Source: DASPWW01 sp035637595 (GTDB taxonomy: Bacteria > Actinomycetota > Thermoleophilia > Solirubrobacterales > 70-9). Taken from it: a DNA stretch of 62,064 bases. Both the position numbers and the translations under genes were made by a program. A model generated the notes under the pieces. That model had not been told where the DNA came from. It saw only the letters and a list, made by a program, of their open reading frames with translations, and did not search any database. This document shows positions 1 through 8,774 of this stretch, in pieces; the first letter of the stretch is position 1; each line of letters opens with the position of its first letter. The DNA lies in assembly GCA_035637595.1 (NCBI GenBank), contig DASPWW010000013.1, forward strand, positions 1 through 62,064. The letters run 5' to 3'.

Positions 1-1234
1 CCCCGACCGCCTCGAGGTCGCTGTCCGGATCGGCGATCGCCTCGCGCTGCGCCGCCACGTCCGCTCCCGACTCGATGAGGCGCCGGGCGTGCGCGAGGTC
101 CTCGGAGCGGTCCACGGAAAGCGCCGCCGCGACCTTGCCGCCGTCGAGGTACCAGACGCAGAACTCGCCCGCGTCGCGATCGCCGCGCCACAGGATCTCG
201 TCGTAGCTCTCATGCGGGCCCACGTACTCGAAGCTCGCCCAGTCGGCCAGGTCACTGAAGAAGTACGGCACCACGCGATAGGGCTCCTCGTCTCCGAGCA
301 TCGCCCCCGCGGCGTACCGCCCCTGCTGGAACGCCACGTCCCAGTGCTCGATCCGCAGTCGCCGACCGTGGACGACGCTGTCGTACGAGCAGACGTCCCC
401 GGCCGCGAAGATCCCCTCGACCGAGGTCTGGAGCCGCGAGTCGCAGACGATCCCGTTGTCGACCTCGAGCCCAGCGCGCTCCGCGAGCATCACGTCCGGG
501 CGCACCCCGGCCCCCACCACGACGGCGTCGCCTTCCACCGTGCGCCCGCTCTCGGTGACCACCGCTCCCACGCGCCGGTCGCCCTCGAACGCCGCTAGCT
601 GCTCGCCGCCGAGGATCTCTATCCCCTTCGACTCGAGCAGGTCGTGGAACCAGCGACCCACCTCGTCGCCGAACGTCCGCGACAGCGCCACCTCCTCCAT
701 CATCACGATCGTGCACCGGGTCCCCTTCGCGGTCAGCGAGGCCGCGACCTCGCAGCCGATGTAGCTGCCCCCGATCAGCACCACGTGGTCGGCCTTCTCG
801 GCGTCCTCCCGGATCGAGTCCGAGTTCCCGAACGCCCGCAGGTAGTGGATCCCCTCGAGCTCCGCGCCCTCGACCCGCAGGATGCTCACGTTCGCCCCTG
901 TGGCGACCAGCGCGCTACCGAACCCGACCTCCTCCCCACCCTGAAGCTTCACGCTTCCGGCCTCGGGGTCGAGCGACATCACGTTCTTCCCCGTCATCAG
1001 CTCGACCCCGTGCTCCTCGTACCACTCGGGCGGATGCACGTAGGCGTCCTCGCGGCTCGCCTCGCCGCGCACGTACTCCTTCGAGAGCGGCGGCCGCTCG
1101 TACGGGGGCTCAGGCTCCCTGCCCACGAGCAGGATCTCCCCGTCGCCACCGCGCTTGCGCAGCTCGGCGGCGCAGTGCGCCGACGCCATGCCGCCCCCGA
1201 TCAGCAGGTGATCGACCCGCCGCGCCGCGGTCAC
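1..1234 (-). CDS. NAD(P)/FAD-dependent oxidoreductase, AIF/ferredoxin-reductase type (C-terminus cut by window edge)
   Basis: The 411 visible codons match the two-dinucleotide-domain disulfide-oxidoreductase fold used by ferredoxin reductases and AIF-like NADH oxidases. An FAD-binding motif LIGGGMAS lies at residues 11-18, ATGA at 111-114, the NAD-binding motif VVLIGGSYIG at 151-160, GAGVRPD near 241, and the FAD-contacting GIFAAGDVC near 274-282. I see no redox CxxC, so it is not of the lipoamide dehydrogenase type. The GTG start (1234-1232) sits 7 nt after the stop of the TrkA gene and just before the first Rossmann strand. The frame is open at base 1, so part of the C-terminal reductase domain is missing. 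The electron partner (ferredoxin, rubredoxin or quinone) cannot be told from the sequence. Confidence 0.88.
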   Translation of the reverse strand, partial: MTAARRVDHLLIGGGMASAHCAAELRKRGGDGEILLVGREPEPPYERPPLSKEYVRGEASREDAYVHPPEWYEEHGVELMTGKNVMSLDPEAGSVKLQGGEEVGFGSALVATGANVSILRVEGAELEGIHYLRAFGNSDSIREDAEKADHVVLIGGSYIGCEVAASLTAKGTRCTIVMMEEVALSRTFGDEVGRWFHDLLESKGIEILGGEQLAAFEGDRRVGAVVTESGRTVEGDAVVVGAGVRPDVMLAERAGLEVDNGIVCDSRLQTSVEGIFAAGDVCSYDSVVHGRRLRIEHWDVAFQQGRYAAGAMLGDEEPYRVVPYFFSDLADWASFEYVGPHESYDEILWRGDRDAGEFCVWYLDGGKVAAALSVDRSEDLAHARRLIESGADVAAQREAIADPDSDLEAVG

Positions 1235-1241
1235 GATGAGC

Positions 1242-1943
1242 TCACTGGCTCGACGCGATCGCGCCTTGCGTGCCGTCCGGCCCGAAGAACCGCTTCAGGT
1301 CCTCCTCGACCCCCGGGTCCAGGACCGCGAGGATCTCGTCGCCCGGCTCGAGCACGGTGTCCGGCCCCGGCACGAAGCCGCGCCCCTCGCGCAGGACCGA
1401 GATCAACAGGCTGCCCTCCGGCAGATCGAGATCTCCGACCCTGCGCCCCGCCACCGGCGACTCGTCGCTCAGCAGCATCTCGATGATCTCGAGCCGCTCC
1501 TCCGGCAGGTCCAGCAGATGGATCAGCCCGTACTCCGGGACCTCGTGCTCGATCAACCGCAGGATCAGATCGGTCGCCGAGACGTGCGGGCGCACTCCCA
1601 GCAGGTCGAACCACTCCCGGTTCCGTGGGTTGTTCACGCGCGCGATGATCCGGTCGACGAGGTACTTCTCCTTCGCCACCTGGCAGATCAGCATGTTGTC
1701 CTCGTCGTCGCCGGTCACCGCGATCACCAGGTCGGCGCGCGAGATCCCGGCGCGCTCCAGCACCCACAGCTCCGACGCGTCGCCGTACTGCACGTTGTGC
1801 TCGAGCTCCTGCTCGACGGTCAGGTAGCGGTCGCGGTCAGCCTCGATCAGGGTCACCTCGTGCCCCTTGTCGAGCAGCTCGCGGCCCAGGTTCCACCCCA
1901 CCTTCCCGGCGCCGACCACGATCACGTACATCGACTCCGGCAT
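1242..1943 (-). CDS. TrkA-family potassium transport regulator with RCK_N and RCK_C domains
   Basis: The 233-residue protein starts with a Rossmann RCK_N domain. The nucleotide motif GAGKVG is at about residues 11-16 and an acidic LIEAD end of strand 2 near 33, so NAD(H) or ATP binding is expected. A TrkA_C domain follows at about residues 145-230. Such proteins form cytoplasmic gating rings on Trk/Ktr-type K+ transporters. It starts 3 nt after the stop of another TrkA-like gene, so the two are probably cotranscribed. An internal Met at codon 5 is an alternative start. No TrkH/KtrB membrane subunit is in the window, so the gated partner is unknown; the APC permeases just upstream are candidates only by position. 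Confidence 0.9.
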   Translation of the reverse strand: MPESMYVIVVGAGKVGWNLGRELLDKGHEVTLIEADRDRYLTVEQELEHNVQYGDASELWVLERAGISRADLVIAVTGDDEDNMLICQVAKEKYLVDRIIARVNNPRNREWFDLLGVRPHVSATDLILRLIEHEVPEYGLIHLLDLPEERLEIIEMLLSDESPVAGRRVGDLDLPEGSLLISVLREGRGFVPGPDTVLEPGDEILAVLDPGVEEDLKRFFGPDGTQGAIASSQ

Positions 1944-1946
1944 CGC

Positions 1947-2435
1947 TCAGCCCTCCGGGTCCGCCGAGGATCCGTCGCCGCCCCGTGGCGACCCGTCACC
2001 GTCGGTCTTCCCGGCTGCCTGGCGAACCTCGGCCTCGAGCATGTCGATCGCGATCCGGGTCGGGCAGATCGTGTGCAGACCCTGCTCCTCGTACCACGAG
2101 GCACGCAGGGGGTCCAGGATCCGCGCCACCACCATCGGCACGTTGAACCTCCGCTTCGCGATCTGGGAGATGATGATGTTGGTGTTGTCGCCGTCCGTCG
2201 CCGCCACGAAGGCGTCGGCCCGCTCGACCCCAGCGGCGGCCAGCGCGTCGACCTCGAGCCCGGTCCCGACCGTGAACTGGCCGCCCGAGTCCTCCCAGGA
2301 GCGCTCCAGCCCGACATCGAGCCGCGCGTGCGACTCGGGGTCCTCGTCGAGGCACGAAACCTCGTGCCCGTCGCGAAGCATCGCCCGGGCCAGTGACGAC
2401 CCGACCCGACCCGCGCCCACCACGACTATGAACAT
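1947..2435 (-). CDS. short TrkA-like protein with RCK_N domain only
   Basis: At 162 residues this is about one RCK_N domain, with GAGRVG at residues 7-12 and acidic CLDED near 29-33. It has no TrkA_C ligand-binding domain. The last 20 residues are a Gly/Asp/Ser-rich tail. It is the first gene of a tandem TrkA pair, 3 nt upstream of the full-length partner, which suggests a hetero-oligomeric ring. The tail and the lack of RCK_C set the two copies apart. It probably binds a dinucleotide; I cannot tell the ligand or the channel partner. Confidence 0.86.
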   Translation of the reverse strand: MFIVVVGAGRVGSSLARAMLRDGHEVSCLDEDPESHARLDVGLERSWEDSGGQFTVGTGLEVDALAAAGVERADAFVAATDGDNTNIIISQIAKRRFNVPMVVARILDPLRASWYEEQGLHTICPTRIAIDMLEAEVRQAAGKTDGDGSPRGGDGSSADPEG

Positions 2436-2478
2436 GCGCGGATCCTAGCTACGCCGTAGCCTCGCGGGCCCGCCTGGC

Positions 2479-4470
2479 CTACGAGCCGCGCGAGTGGTGG
2501 CGTTCGTGCAGCTCGCCCTCATGGAGGTCCTCGTCGGGGTCCTCGACAGAGTCATCGCCGCCAGGCGCCTCCGGCGGCGCCGTCAGCAGGACCCGGCACG
2601 GCGCCTTCTTGAGCACGTACTCCGTCACCGGGCCGATCTCGGCCGGCTTCGCCGCCCCGATCCCGCCCAGCACCGCCCCTCCCCGCACCCGGGTCGGCGG
2701 CTCGCCGCCCATCACGATCATCTCCACGTCCCGTCGCCGTGCCTCCTCGACGATCCCGGCGCCAACGCTGCGAGCGCGTACGACGTCGGTGGCGACCTCC
2801 ACCGTCTCGTACTCCTCACCGACGTCCTTGGCCCGGTCGAGCGCCCGCCTCGCCGCCTCGACGCGGTCGGGGGGCGGCGGAGCGTCGAGCGGCACCGTCA
2901 GCGGCAGGTCCATCACGTAGATGACATCGAGCCGCGGGGCGCTCTCCCCCGGCTCGTCGGCGGCGTCGGCCAGCCGCCCCGCGGTGCCGACGATGTCGTC
3001 GTCGAGCTCGGTCCCGAACACCGGAACGAGGATGTTTCCGTACTCGACCTCCGGCGTCCTCTTGGTCAGTGCCTCGGCCGGAACCGCGACCCGCCTGGTC
3101 AGCGAGGTCCCCTCCACCAAGCGCCGGTAGACGATGTAGGCGACCAGCCCGAACAGCATCCAGCCCCCCCCCAGATAGCGAGCCTCGTCGTGAAGGACGA
3201 CCACGCTCGCCCACGCCGCGACGGCCACCACCGCCCCGATCAACGCCGGGATCGGCAGGCTGCGGTTCCTCACGGACACGTTGAAGGGCATCACGTAGGG
3301 CCGCTCGCGGTCGGGATCGTTGAAGCGCAGCCGGATCACCGACAGGTGGGCGATCGCGATCGCGAGCGTGATCCCGAACGCGTACAGCCCGGCGAGAACC
3401 TCGACGTCGGCGGGGAGCGTCAGGCCCAGGGCGATCGCGGCGGCCGTCCAGATCGCCACGAAGGGGGTCCCGGTCCTGCGGCCCAGCTTGCCCAGCCAGC
3501 TCGGGATCTGGCGGTTCGTCGCCAGCGTGTAGACGTGCCGCGACAGGCCCAGCATCGAGATGCTGGCCGCCCAGATCAGGACGGTGGGCGCGATCACGAC
3601 CACCGCCCACTGCATCGCGTCGGCGAGCCACCCCGGATCGAAGCTCTGCACCACGCCGAGCACCGGTTCCTCGATGTACGGGCCGGCGAGCGCGGTCTCG
3701 GGTCCATCGGGCCCCGCCACGACGGGGACCGCCATCAACGCAACGGCGGTCATCGCCGCGTACAGAAGCGGCACCACCGCGGCCCCGACGTTGACCACCC
3801 GGCGCAGGTCCCCCGGGTCCCACTCTAGATCCGGCGCGAGATCCGACGCCGCCTCGATTCCCGCAAGCGCGACGGTCGCGATCACGCCCGCGTAGACGAC
3901 ATCCGAAAACGTCGGCGAGGAGAACAGATCGAGCTGAGCGGTCAGCAGCTCGGGATCGAGCGCGACCATCGCTCCGACGGCGATCACGGCGAGCTGGAGG
4001 CCGAGGTCGGCGAGCGCGAGGACGACCAGCAGCCGCTGGCGAGCCTGCCCCGTCAACCCGATGACGTTGACGAGCGTCACGCCCAGGATCACCACGGCGG
4101 CGGCGATGATCTCCCCGCCCGAGTGCCCGAAACTCTCCGAGATCGGCGTCAGGTAGTGCGGGACCGAGATCGCCGCGATCGCGACGATGATGATGTAGTC
4201 GATCAGCACCGCCCAGCCGGCGACGAAGCTGATCAGCTCGTTGAACGCGTTGCGAGCAAGCGTGCTCGACCCGCCCCGCTGCAGGAACATCGCCCCGCCC
4301 TCGACGTAGGTGAACGTCGTCAGCACGAAGAGCAGGCCGGCGCCGAGGAAGATCAGCGGCGTCAGCCCGAGGCCGAACTTCGCCACCACCCCGATCGAGA
4401 AATACAGCGAGAACCCGACCGCCGAGTAGGCGACGGCGAACAGCCACGGAACGCCGAGCAGCCGCTTCAA
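2479..4470 (-). CDS. APC-superfamily permease fused to a universal stress protein (USP) domain
   Basis: Residues 1 to about 450 hold around 12 hydrophobic helices with APC-type sequence (helix 1 motif around VGFSLYFSIG). Residues about 480-640 form a USP-like domain. It opens with GNILVPVFGTE and contains a glycine-rich MIVMGGE...GGAVLGG stretch resembling the USP nucleotide-binding loop. The C-terminus is an acidic/His-rich tail. The TTG start overlaps the stop of the small upstream membrane-protein gene (TTGA), so translation is probably coupled. The substrate is not evident: amino acids are typical of APC proteins, but K+ importers of the KimA type also combine an APC fold with a USP domain. 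A close paralogue is the next large gene upstream. Confidence 0.86.
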   Translation of the reverse strand: MKRLLGVPWLFAVAYSAVGFSLYFSIGVVAKFGLGLTPLIFLGAGLLFVLTTFTYVEGGAMFLQRGGSSTLARNAFNELISFVAGWAVLIDYIIIVAIAAISVPHYLTPISESFGHSGGEIIAAAVVILGVTLVNVIGLTGQARQRLLVVLALADLGLQLAVIAVGAMVALDPELLTAQLDLFSSPTFSDVVYAGVIATVALAGIEAASDLAPDLEWDPGDLRRVVNVGAAVVPLLYAAMTAVALMAVPVVAGPDGPETALAGPYIEEPVLGVVQSFDPGWLADAMQWAVVVIAPTVLIWAASISMLGLSRHVYTLATNRQIPSWLGKLGRRTGTPFVAIWTAAAIALGLTLPADVEVLAGLYAFGITLAIAIAHLSVIRLRFNDPDRERPYVMPFNVSVRNRSLPIPALIGAVVAVAAWASVVVLHDEARYLGGGWMLFGLVAYIVYRRLVEGTSLTRRVAVPAEALTKRTPEVEYGNILVPVFGTELDDDIVGTAGRLADAADEPGESAPRLDVIYVMDLPLTVPLDAPPPPDRVEAARRALDRAKDVGEEYETVEVATDVVRARSVGAGIVEEARRRDVEMIVMGGEPPTRVRGGAVLGGIGAAKPAEIGPVTEYVLKKAPCRVLLTAPPEAPGGDDSVEDPDEDLHEGELHERHHSRGS

Positions 4471-4661
4471 CGCAGGGCCCGCACGGCCACGTAGAGCCTC
4501 CCCCCGCCGACCGCCATGAACAGAACCCCGATCACCACGCCGACCGAGGCCGGGCCGCCGCCCGCTGCCAGGGTCTTTGCGACCGCCGCGACGCCAAACC
4601 CCACGATCACGAGCGAGAACAGCATCGTCACCGTGTGGTAGAGGCGCTCCCGATCGGACAT
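4467..4661 (-). CDS. small two-helix membrane protein
   Basis: From the ATG at 4661 the product is 64 residues (MSDRERLYH...) with two hydrophobic segments and short charged ends. A longer in-frame reading to 4703 exists, but its extra N-terminus (Arg/Pro/Gly) looks non-coding. Its stop overlaps the TTG start of the APC-USP permease gene (TTGA), so it may be an accessory or leader-like partner of that permease. No family is recognised. Confidence 0.6.
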   Translation of the reverse strand: MSDRERLYHTVTMLFSLVIVGFGVAAVAKTLAAGGGPASVGVVIGVLFMAVGGGRLYVAVRALR

Positions 4662-4725
4662 GCCCGGCAGTCTATGAGCGCTCCCACGCGGCACCCTGCG
4701 CATAACCGCGGCTCGGCCCTGGCGC

Positions 4726-6600
4726 CTAGGCGGCGACCTTCGCGCCGCGCGGGTGGGCGGCGACGATGACCCGGCAGGGGCGCTCGGCGAGCACCGTCTG
4801 CAGTGCCTTGCCGTACAGCGGCGTCCCGTCGCGATAGCGCAGCTGCATCACGATCGCCGCGGCGTCGATCGCCCGCGCCTCATCGGCGATCGCGTGGCCG
4901 CCCTGGCCCGGACGGACGCGCAGCACGTGCCCGCTGACCCGCAGCCCGCCGATCAGCTTCGCCTGCTCGATCCTGCTCTGCGCCTCGCCCTCCTGTTCGT
5001 CGAGCGGCGCGTCGAGCGGCAAATGTGTGGGGACGTTGATCAGCGAGATCACGTGGATACCCCGCCTCCGCCTCGCCGCCAGCCTCGCCGCGGTCGCCAC
5101 GGCCTCCGCGGAGAACGGGTCCTCCTCGAACGCGAGCAGGATGGACTTGTACTCCACCTCCTCGACCCCCAGGGGCTCCGGCATCACGACCTTCACCGTC
5201 GCGGCGAGCGGCAGTCGCTGGCGGCGGCGGTAGAGCAGGTAGACGGCGAGCCCGAGCAGCATCCAGCCGGCCCCGATCACCAGGGTGCGGGTGTTGAGAG
5301 CCATGACGACGATCCAGGCCGAGAACGTCCCGAGCCCGCCGAGCACGGCGGACAGCGGGATCGAAGTGCCGCGAATCGCGAAGTTGAGGCGCGGTCGCCA
5401 TTCCCGCGCTCGATCGCCGAAGCGGCGGCGCAGCTGGATCACCGAGACGTGAGCGATCGTGAACGAGAGCATCGCGCCGAACGAGTACATCGTCGCCAGC
5501 AGCTCGGTCTCGCCCGGTATCAAGGTGATCGCCGCGAGGGCGGAGAACGTCAAAATTGCGATGTAGGGGGTGTGAAACCTCGGATGCACGGCGCGCAGCC
5601 TCTCCGGCAGCTGGCGGTGCTGACCCATCGAGTAGGTCAGCCTCGACACCCCGATCAGCGCGGCGTTCGTCGCGATCACCAGGATCACCGCGGCGAGGAT
5701 CCCGACGTAGATGCGAAGCGCGTCGGTGAGGCTGGCACCGAGGCCGATGTTCTCGACGATCCCCAGCACGGGATCGTCCGCGTACGTGGTCCCGAGCGCG
5801 GTGCTGAACTCCCCCCCGTGCTCCGTGACCGGCATCGCCGACAGCGCGATCACCGGCAGCAGCACGTAGAGGCCGAGCACCGCCAGCACCACGAGCCCGG
5901 TCCCCTGCGGAATCGTGCGCGCCGTGTCCCTGGCCTCCTCGGCCATGTTCGAGATCGTCTCGATCCCCGTGTAGGCGATCATCCCCACCGCTACCCCGAG
6001 CGCCGCGTCGCCCCATGTGGGCGCCACCCCGAGGTGGATGTTGTCGACCAGTGTGTCGGCGTTGAGCACCAGCGCGATCCCGATCACCACCAGCACGATC
6101 TGGGTCGCGAGGTCGGCGATCGCCAGCACGAGGTTGAGCCGTGACGACTCCTGCGTGCCCTTGACGTTGAGCGCCGCCAGCAGGGCGACGAGGACGATGC
6201 CCCCTATGACGTCCCCCGGACCGTGGCCGAGCGGGTCCCAGAACACAGCGAGGTAATGCGGTACGAAGAACGCCGAGATCGCGACGGTGATGATGTAGTT
6301 GAGCATCTGACCCCACCCGGCGATGAAGCTCACCAGCTCGTTGAACGCGTGGCGGGCGAAGCTCGAAGAGCCCCCCGCCTCGGGGTACATGACCGTCGCC
6401 TCGATGTAGGTGGCGGCGGTGCAGGCGAAGATCAGCCCCGCGATCATGAACGTGACCGGGGTGAGCCCGAGCGCGAAGACCGCCACCACCCCGAGCGCGT
6501 AGTAGATCGACGACCCGACGTTCCCGTAGGCGGCCGAGAACAGGGCCCCCACACCGTGTACACGGTGCAACGACTGTTCTCGTGGATGTCGTTCTGCCAT
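4726..6600 (-). CDS. second APC-superfamily permease with C-terminal USP-like domain
   Basis: The 624-residue protein is a paralogue of the downstream permease, with the same helix-1/2 pattern (GSSIYYALGVVAVFALGLTP region) and about 12 membrane segments to residue 460. A USP-like domain (YKSILLAFEEDPFSAEA onward) covers about residues 480-615. Unlike its sister, this USP domain lacks the glycine-rich nucleotide loop, so it may not bind ATP. It starts at ATG 6600, 41 nt after the pyrophosphatase stop. A perfect 16-bp palindrome covers codons 12-17. The substrate is unknown; amino acid or K+ uptake coupled to H+ are the main options. Confidence 0.86.
   Translation of the reverse strand: MAERHPREQSLHRVHGVGALFSAAYGNVGSSIYYALGVVAVFALGLTPVTFMIAGLIFACTAATYIEATVMYPEAGGSSSFARHAFNELVSFIAGWGQMLNYIITVAISAFFVPHYLAVFWDPLGHGPGDVIGGIVLVALLAALNVKGTQESSRLNLVLAIADLATQIVLVVIGIALVLNADTLVDNIHLGVAPTWGDAALGVAVGMIAYTGIETISNMAEEARDTARTIPQGTGLVVLAVLGLYVLLPVIALSAMPVTEHGGEFSTALGTTYADDPVLGIVENIGLGASLTDALRIYVGILAAVILVIATNAALIGVSRLTYSMGQHRQLPERLRAVHPRFHTPYIAILTFSALAAITLIPGETELLATMYSFGAMLSFTIAHVSVIQLRRRFGDRAREWRPRLNFAIRGTSIPLSAVLGGLGTFSAWIVVMALNTRTLVIGAGWMLLGLAVYLLYRRRQRLPLAATVKVVMPEPLGVEEVEYKSILLAFEEDPFSAEAVATAARLAARRRRGIHVISLINVPTHLPLDAPLDEQEGEAQSRIEQAKLIGGLRVSGHVLRVRPGQGGHAIADEARAIDAAAIVMQLRYRDGTPLYGKALQTVLAERPCRVIVAAHPRGAKVAA
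6552..6567. promoter_or_regulatory. 16-bp perfect palindrome in the first codons of the APC gene
   Basis: The sequence CACCGTGTACACGGTG is its own reverse complement and lies within codons 12-17 of the permease at 4726-6600. Intragenic operators near a start are known for several repressors. This is a candidate only; the codons it uses (His-Arg-Val-His) are otherwise unremarkable. Confidence 0.4.
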
Positions 6601-6609
6601 TCGGAGCCG

Positions 6610-6638
6610 GCGGGGTCACGCCCCGCAGTCCGAATATA
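6610..6638 (-). promoter_or_regulatory. possible promoter (-10 TATATT) and short hairpin before the APC gene
   Basis: On the minus strand TATATT occupies 6638-6633, an A+T-rich hexamer standing out in very G+C-rich sequence. A 6-bp-stem hairpin (GCGGGG/CCCCGC, 6610-6626) lies between it and the ATG at 6600. No good -35 is seen. The hairpin could equally be a weak terminator for the pyrophosphatase gene. Confidence 0.3.
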
Positions 6639-6641
6639 GGT

Positions 6642-8717
6642 CTACAGCGAGACGATGGGGATGATCAGCAGGGCAACGATGTTCGCGACCTTGATCATCG
6701 GGTTGATCGCCGGGCCGGCCGTGTCCTTGTAGGGATCGCCGACCGTGTCGCCCGTGACAGCCGCGGCGTGCGCCTCCGATCCCTTGCCCCCATGAGCGCC
6801 GTCCTCGATCAGCTTCTTGGCGTTGTCCCACGCGCCCCCTCCGGCGGTCATCGAGATCGCCGTGAACAAGCCGACCACGATCACGCCGATCAGCAGGCCG
6901 CCCAGCGCCTCGGCGCTGATCAGCCCCACCACCAGCGGCACGCCGATCGGGATCAGCGAGGGAAGGATCATCTCGCGCTGCGCCGAGGCGGTGACGATCG
7001 CTACGGTGCCGCCGTACTCGGGCGTCTGTGTCCCCTCCATGATCCCCGGGTTCTCGCGGAACTGGCGCCGCACCTCCTCGACCACCTGGCCTCCCGCCCT
7101 GCCCACCGCCTCGATCGCCAGCGACGCGAACAGGAAGACCATCATCCCCCCGATCAGCAGCCCGATCAGCACCGCCGGATCGGAGATGTCGAAGTTGATG
7201 ATCGCGTCGGCGCCCGCCTCGTCCTGGAGCTCCTGCTTGAAGGCGTTGAAGAGCACGAGGGCGGCGAGTGCCGCCGAGCCGATCGCGTATCCCTTCGTCA
7301 CCGCCTTGGTCGTGTTGCCGACCGCGTCGAGTGGATCGGTGATGTTGCGGACGTCCTCCGGCAGATCGGCCATCTCGGCGATCCCGCCCGCGTTGTCGGT
7401 GATCGGCCCGAACGCGTCGAGCGCGACGATCAGCCCGGTCAGCGACAGCTGCGCCATCACGGCGACGGCGATGCCGTAGATCCCCGCCAGCTCGTTGGCG
7501 CCGAGGATCGCCATCGCTAGCAGCAGCGCCGGCGCCGCGGTGGACTGAAAGCCCTGGGCGAGCCCCTGGATGATGTTCGTCGCGTGGCCCGTCAACGAGG
7601 CCCGGCTGATCGTCCTCACGGGCCGGAACCGGGTCGAGGTGTAGTAGTCGGTGATCACGAACAGGCCCGCCGTCACGGCGACCCCGATCAACGCGCACAG
7701 CCACAGGTCGGTGACGTTGACTACGTCGGCGGTGGCATCCGCGAAGCCGAACTTCAGCGGGTCCTCCATCAACCACTTCGTGATCGGGTAGAACGCCGCG
7801 GCGGACAGCACTGCCGACACGATCAGCCCCTGATAGAGCGCTCGCTCGACCTTGTCGGTCCGCGTGCGGACGGCGAGCGCCCCGACGATCGAGGCGAGGA
7901 TGGCGGCGCCGCCGATCGCGAGCGGGTAGATCGCCACCTCGCGGGCGAACTCGGTGTTGAAGGTCAGGACGCCGAGCAGCATCACCGCGACAGCGGTCAC
8001 CGCGTAGGTCTCGAAGAGGTCGGCGGCCATCCCGGCGCAGTCGCCGACGTTGTCGCCGACGTTGTCGGCGATCACGGCCGGGTTGCGCGGATCGTCCTCG
8101 GGTATCCCGGCCTCGACCTTCCCGACGAGGTCCGCACCGACGTCGGCGGCTTTCGTGAAGATCCCGCCGCCGAGGCGGGCGAACACTGAGATCAGCGATC
8201 CGCCGAAACCCAGCCCGATCAGCGCGTCGACGGCCTCCTTGTCGGTCTTGTCGGCCAGGATCAGAATGCCGAAGTATCCGGCAACCCCGAGCAGCGCGAG
8301 GCCGACCACGAGCAGCCCGGTTACCGACCCGCCCTTGAAGGCGACGTCGAGCGCCGGCGGCACTCCACCACGCGCCGCCTCGGCCACCCGGGCGTTGGCG
8401 CGCACCGAGAGGTTCATGCCGATGAATCCCGCCGCGCCCGAGAACGTGCCCCCGATCACGAAACCGATCGCGGTGGCCGCGTCCTGGAGGATCGCGAGCA
8501 GGATGGCGAGCACGACGGCGACCGCGGCGATGATCGTGTACTGGCGCTTCAGATACGCGCTGGCGCCCTCCTGGATGGCGCCCGAGATCCGTTGCATCTC
8601 GGCGTTGCCGGGCGACTTCGCGAGCAGTCGCCGCGTGATGAGCGCGCCGTACACCACCGCCGCACCCGCGCAGACGAGCGCGATGACGACGCCGTAATCG
8701 GTGAGGAACTCAGTCAA
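6642..8717 (-). CDS. hppA: membrane-bound proton-translocating pyrophosphatase (K+-independent type)
   Basis: The 691-residue integral membrane enzyme hydrolyses pyrophosphate and pumps H+ across the membrane. Substrate-binding signatures are intact: DVGADLVGKVEAG at residues 192-204 and DNVGDNVGDCAG at 218-229, with about 16 hydrophobic helices overall. The stretch GNTTKA at 467-472 carries Lys471 at the position that is Ala in K+-dependent enzymes, so this copy should be K+-independent. The start is TTG at 8717, with a GGAG ribosome site about 9 nt upstream. It lies between redox/tRNA genes upstream and APC/TrkA genes downstream, and could supply the proton gradient for H+-coupled uptake by those permeases. 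Confidence 0.96.
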   Translation of the reverse strand: MTEFLTDYGVVIALVCAGAAVVYGALITRRLLAKSPGNAEMQRISGAIQEGASAYLKRQYTIIAAVAVVLAILLAILQDAATAIGFVIGGTFSGAAGFIGMNLSVRANARVAEAARGGVPPALDVAFKGGSVTGLLVVGLALLGVAGYFGILILADKTDKEAVDALIGLGFGGSLISVFARLGGGIFTKAADVGADLVGKVEAGIPEDDPRNPAVIADNVGDNVGDCAGMAADLFETYAVTAVAVMLLGVLTFNTEFAREVAIYPLAIGGAAILASIVGALAVRTRTDKVERALYQGLIVSAVLSAAAFYPITKWLMEDPLKFGFADATADVVNVTDLWLCALIGVAVTAGLFVITDYYTSTRFRPVRTISRASLTGHATNIIQGLAQGFQSTAAPALLLAMAILGANELAGIYGIAVAVMAQLSLTGLIVALDAFGPITDNAGGIAEMADLPEDVRNITDPLDAVGNTTKAVTKGYAIGSAALAALVLFNAFKQELQDEAGADAIINFDISDPAVLIGLLIGGMMVFLFASLAIEAVGRAGGQVVEEVRRQFRENPGIMEGTQTPEYGGTVAIVTASAQREMILPSLIPIGVPLVVGLISAEALGGLLIGVIVVGLFTAISMTAGGGAWDNAKKLIEDGAHGGKGSEAHAAAVTGDTVGDPYKDTAGPAINPMIKVANIVALLIIPIVSL

Positions 8718-8774
8718 GTCGGCTTCTCCGGTGGATAGCGTTCGGGCGCCCGGGCGCCGCGAAGCGCGCGGAGT

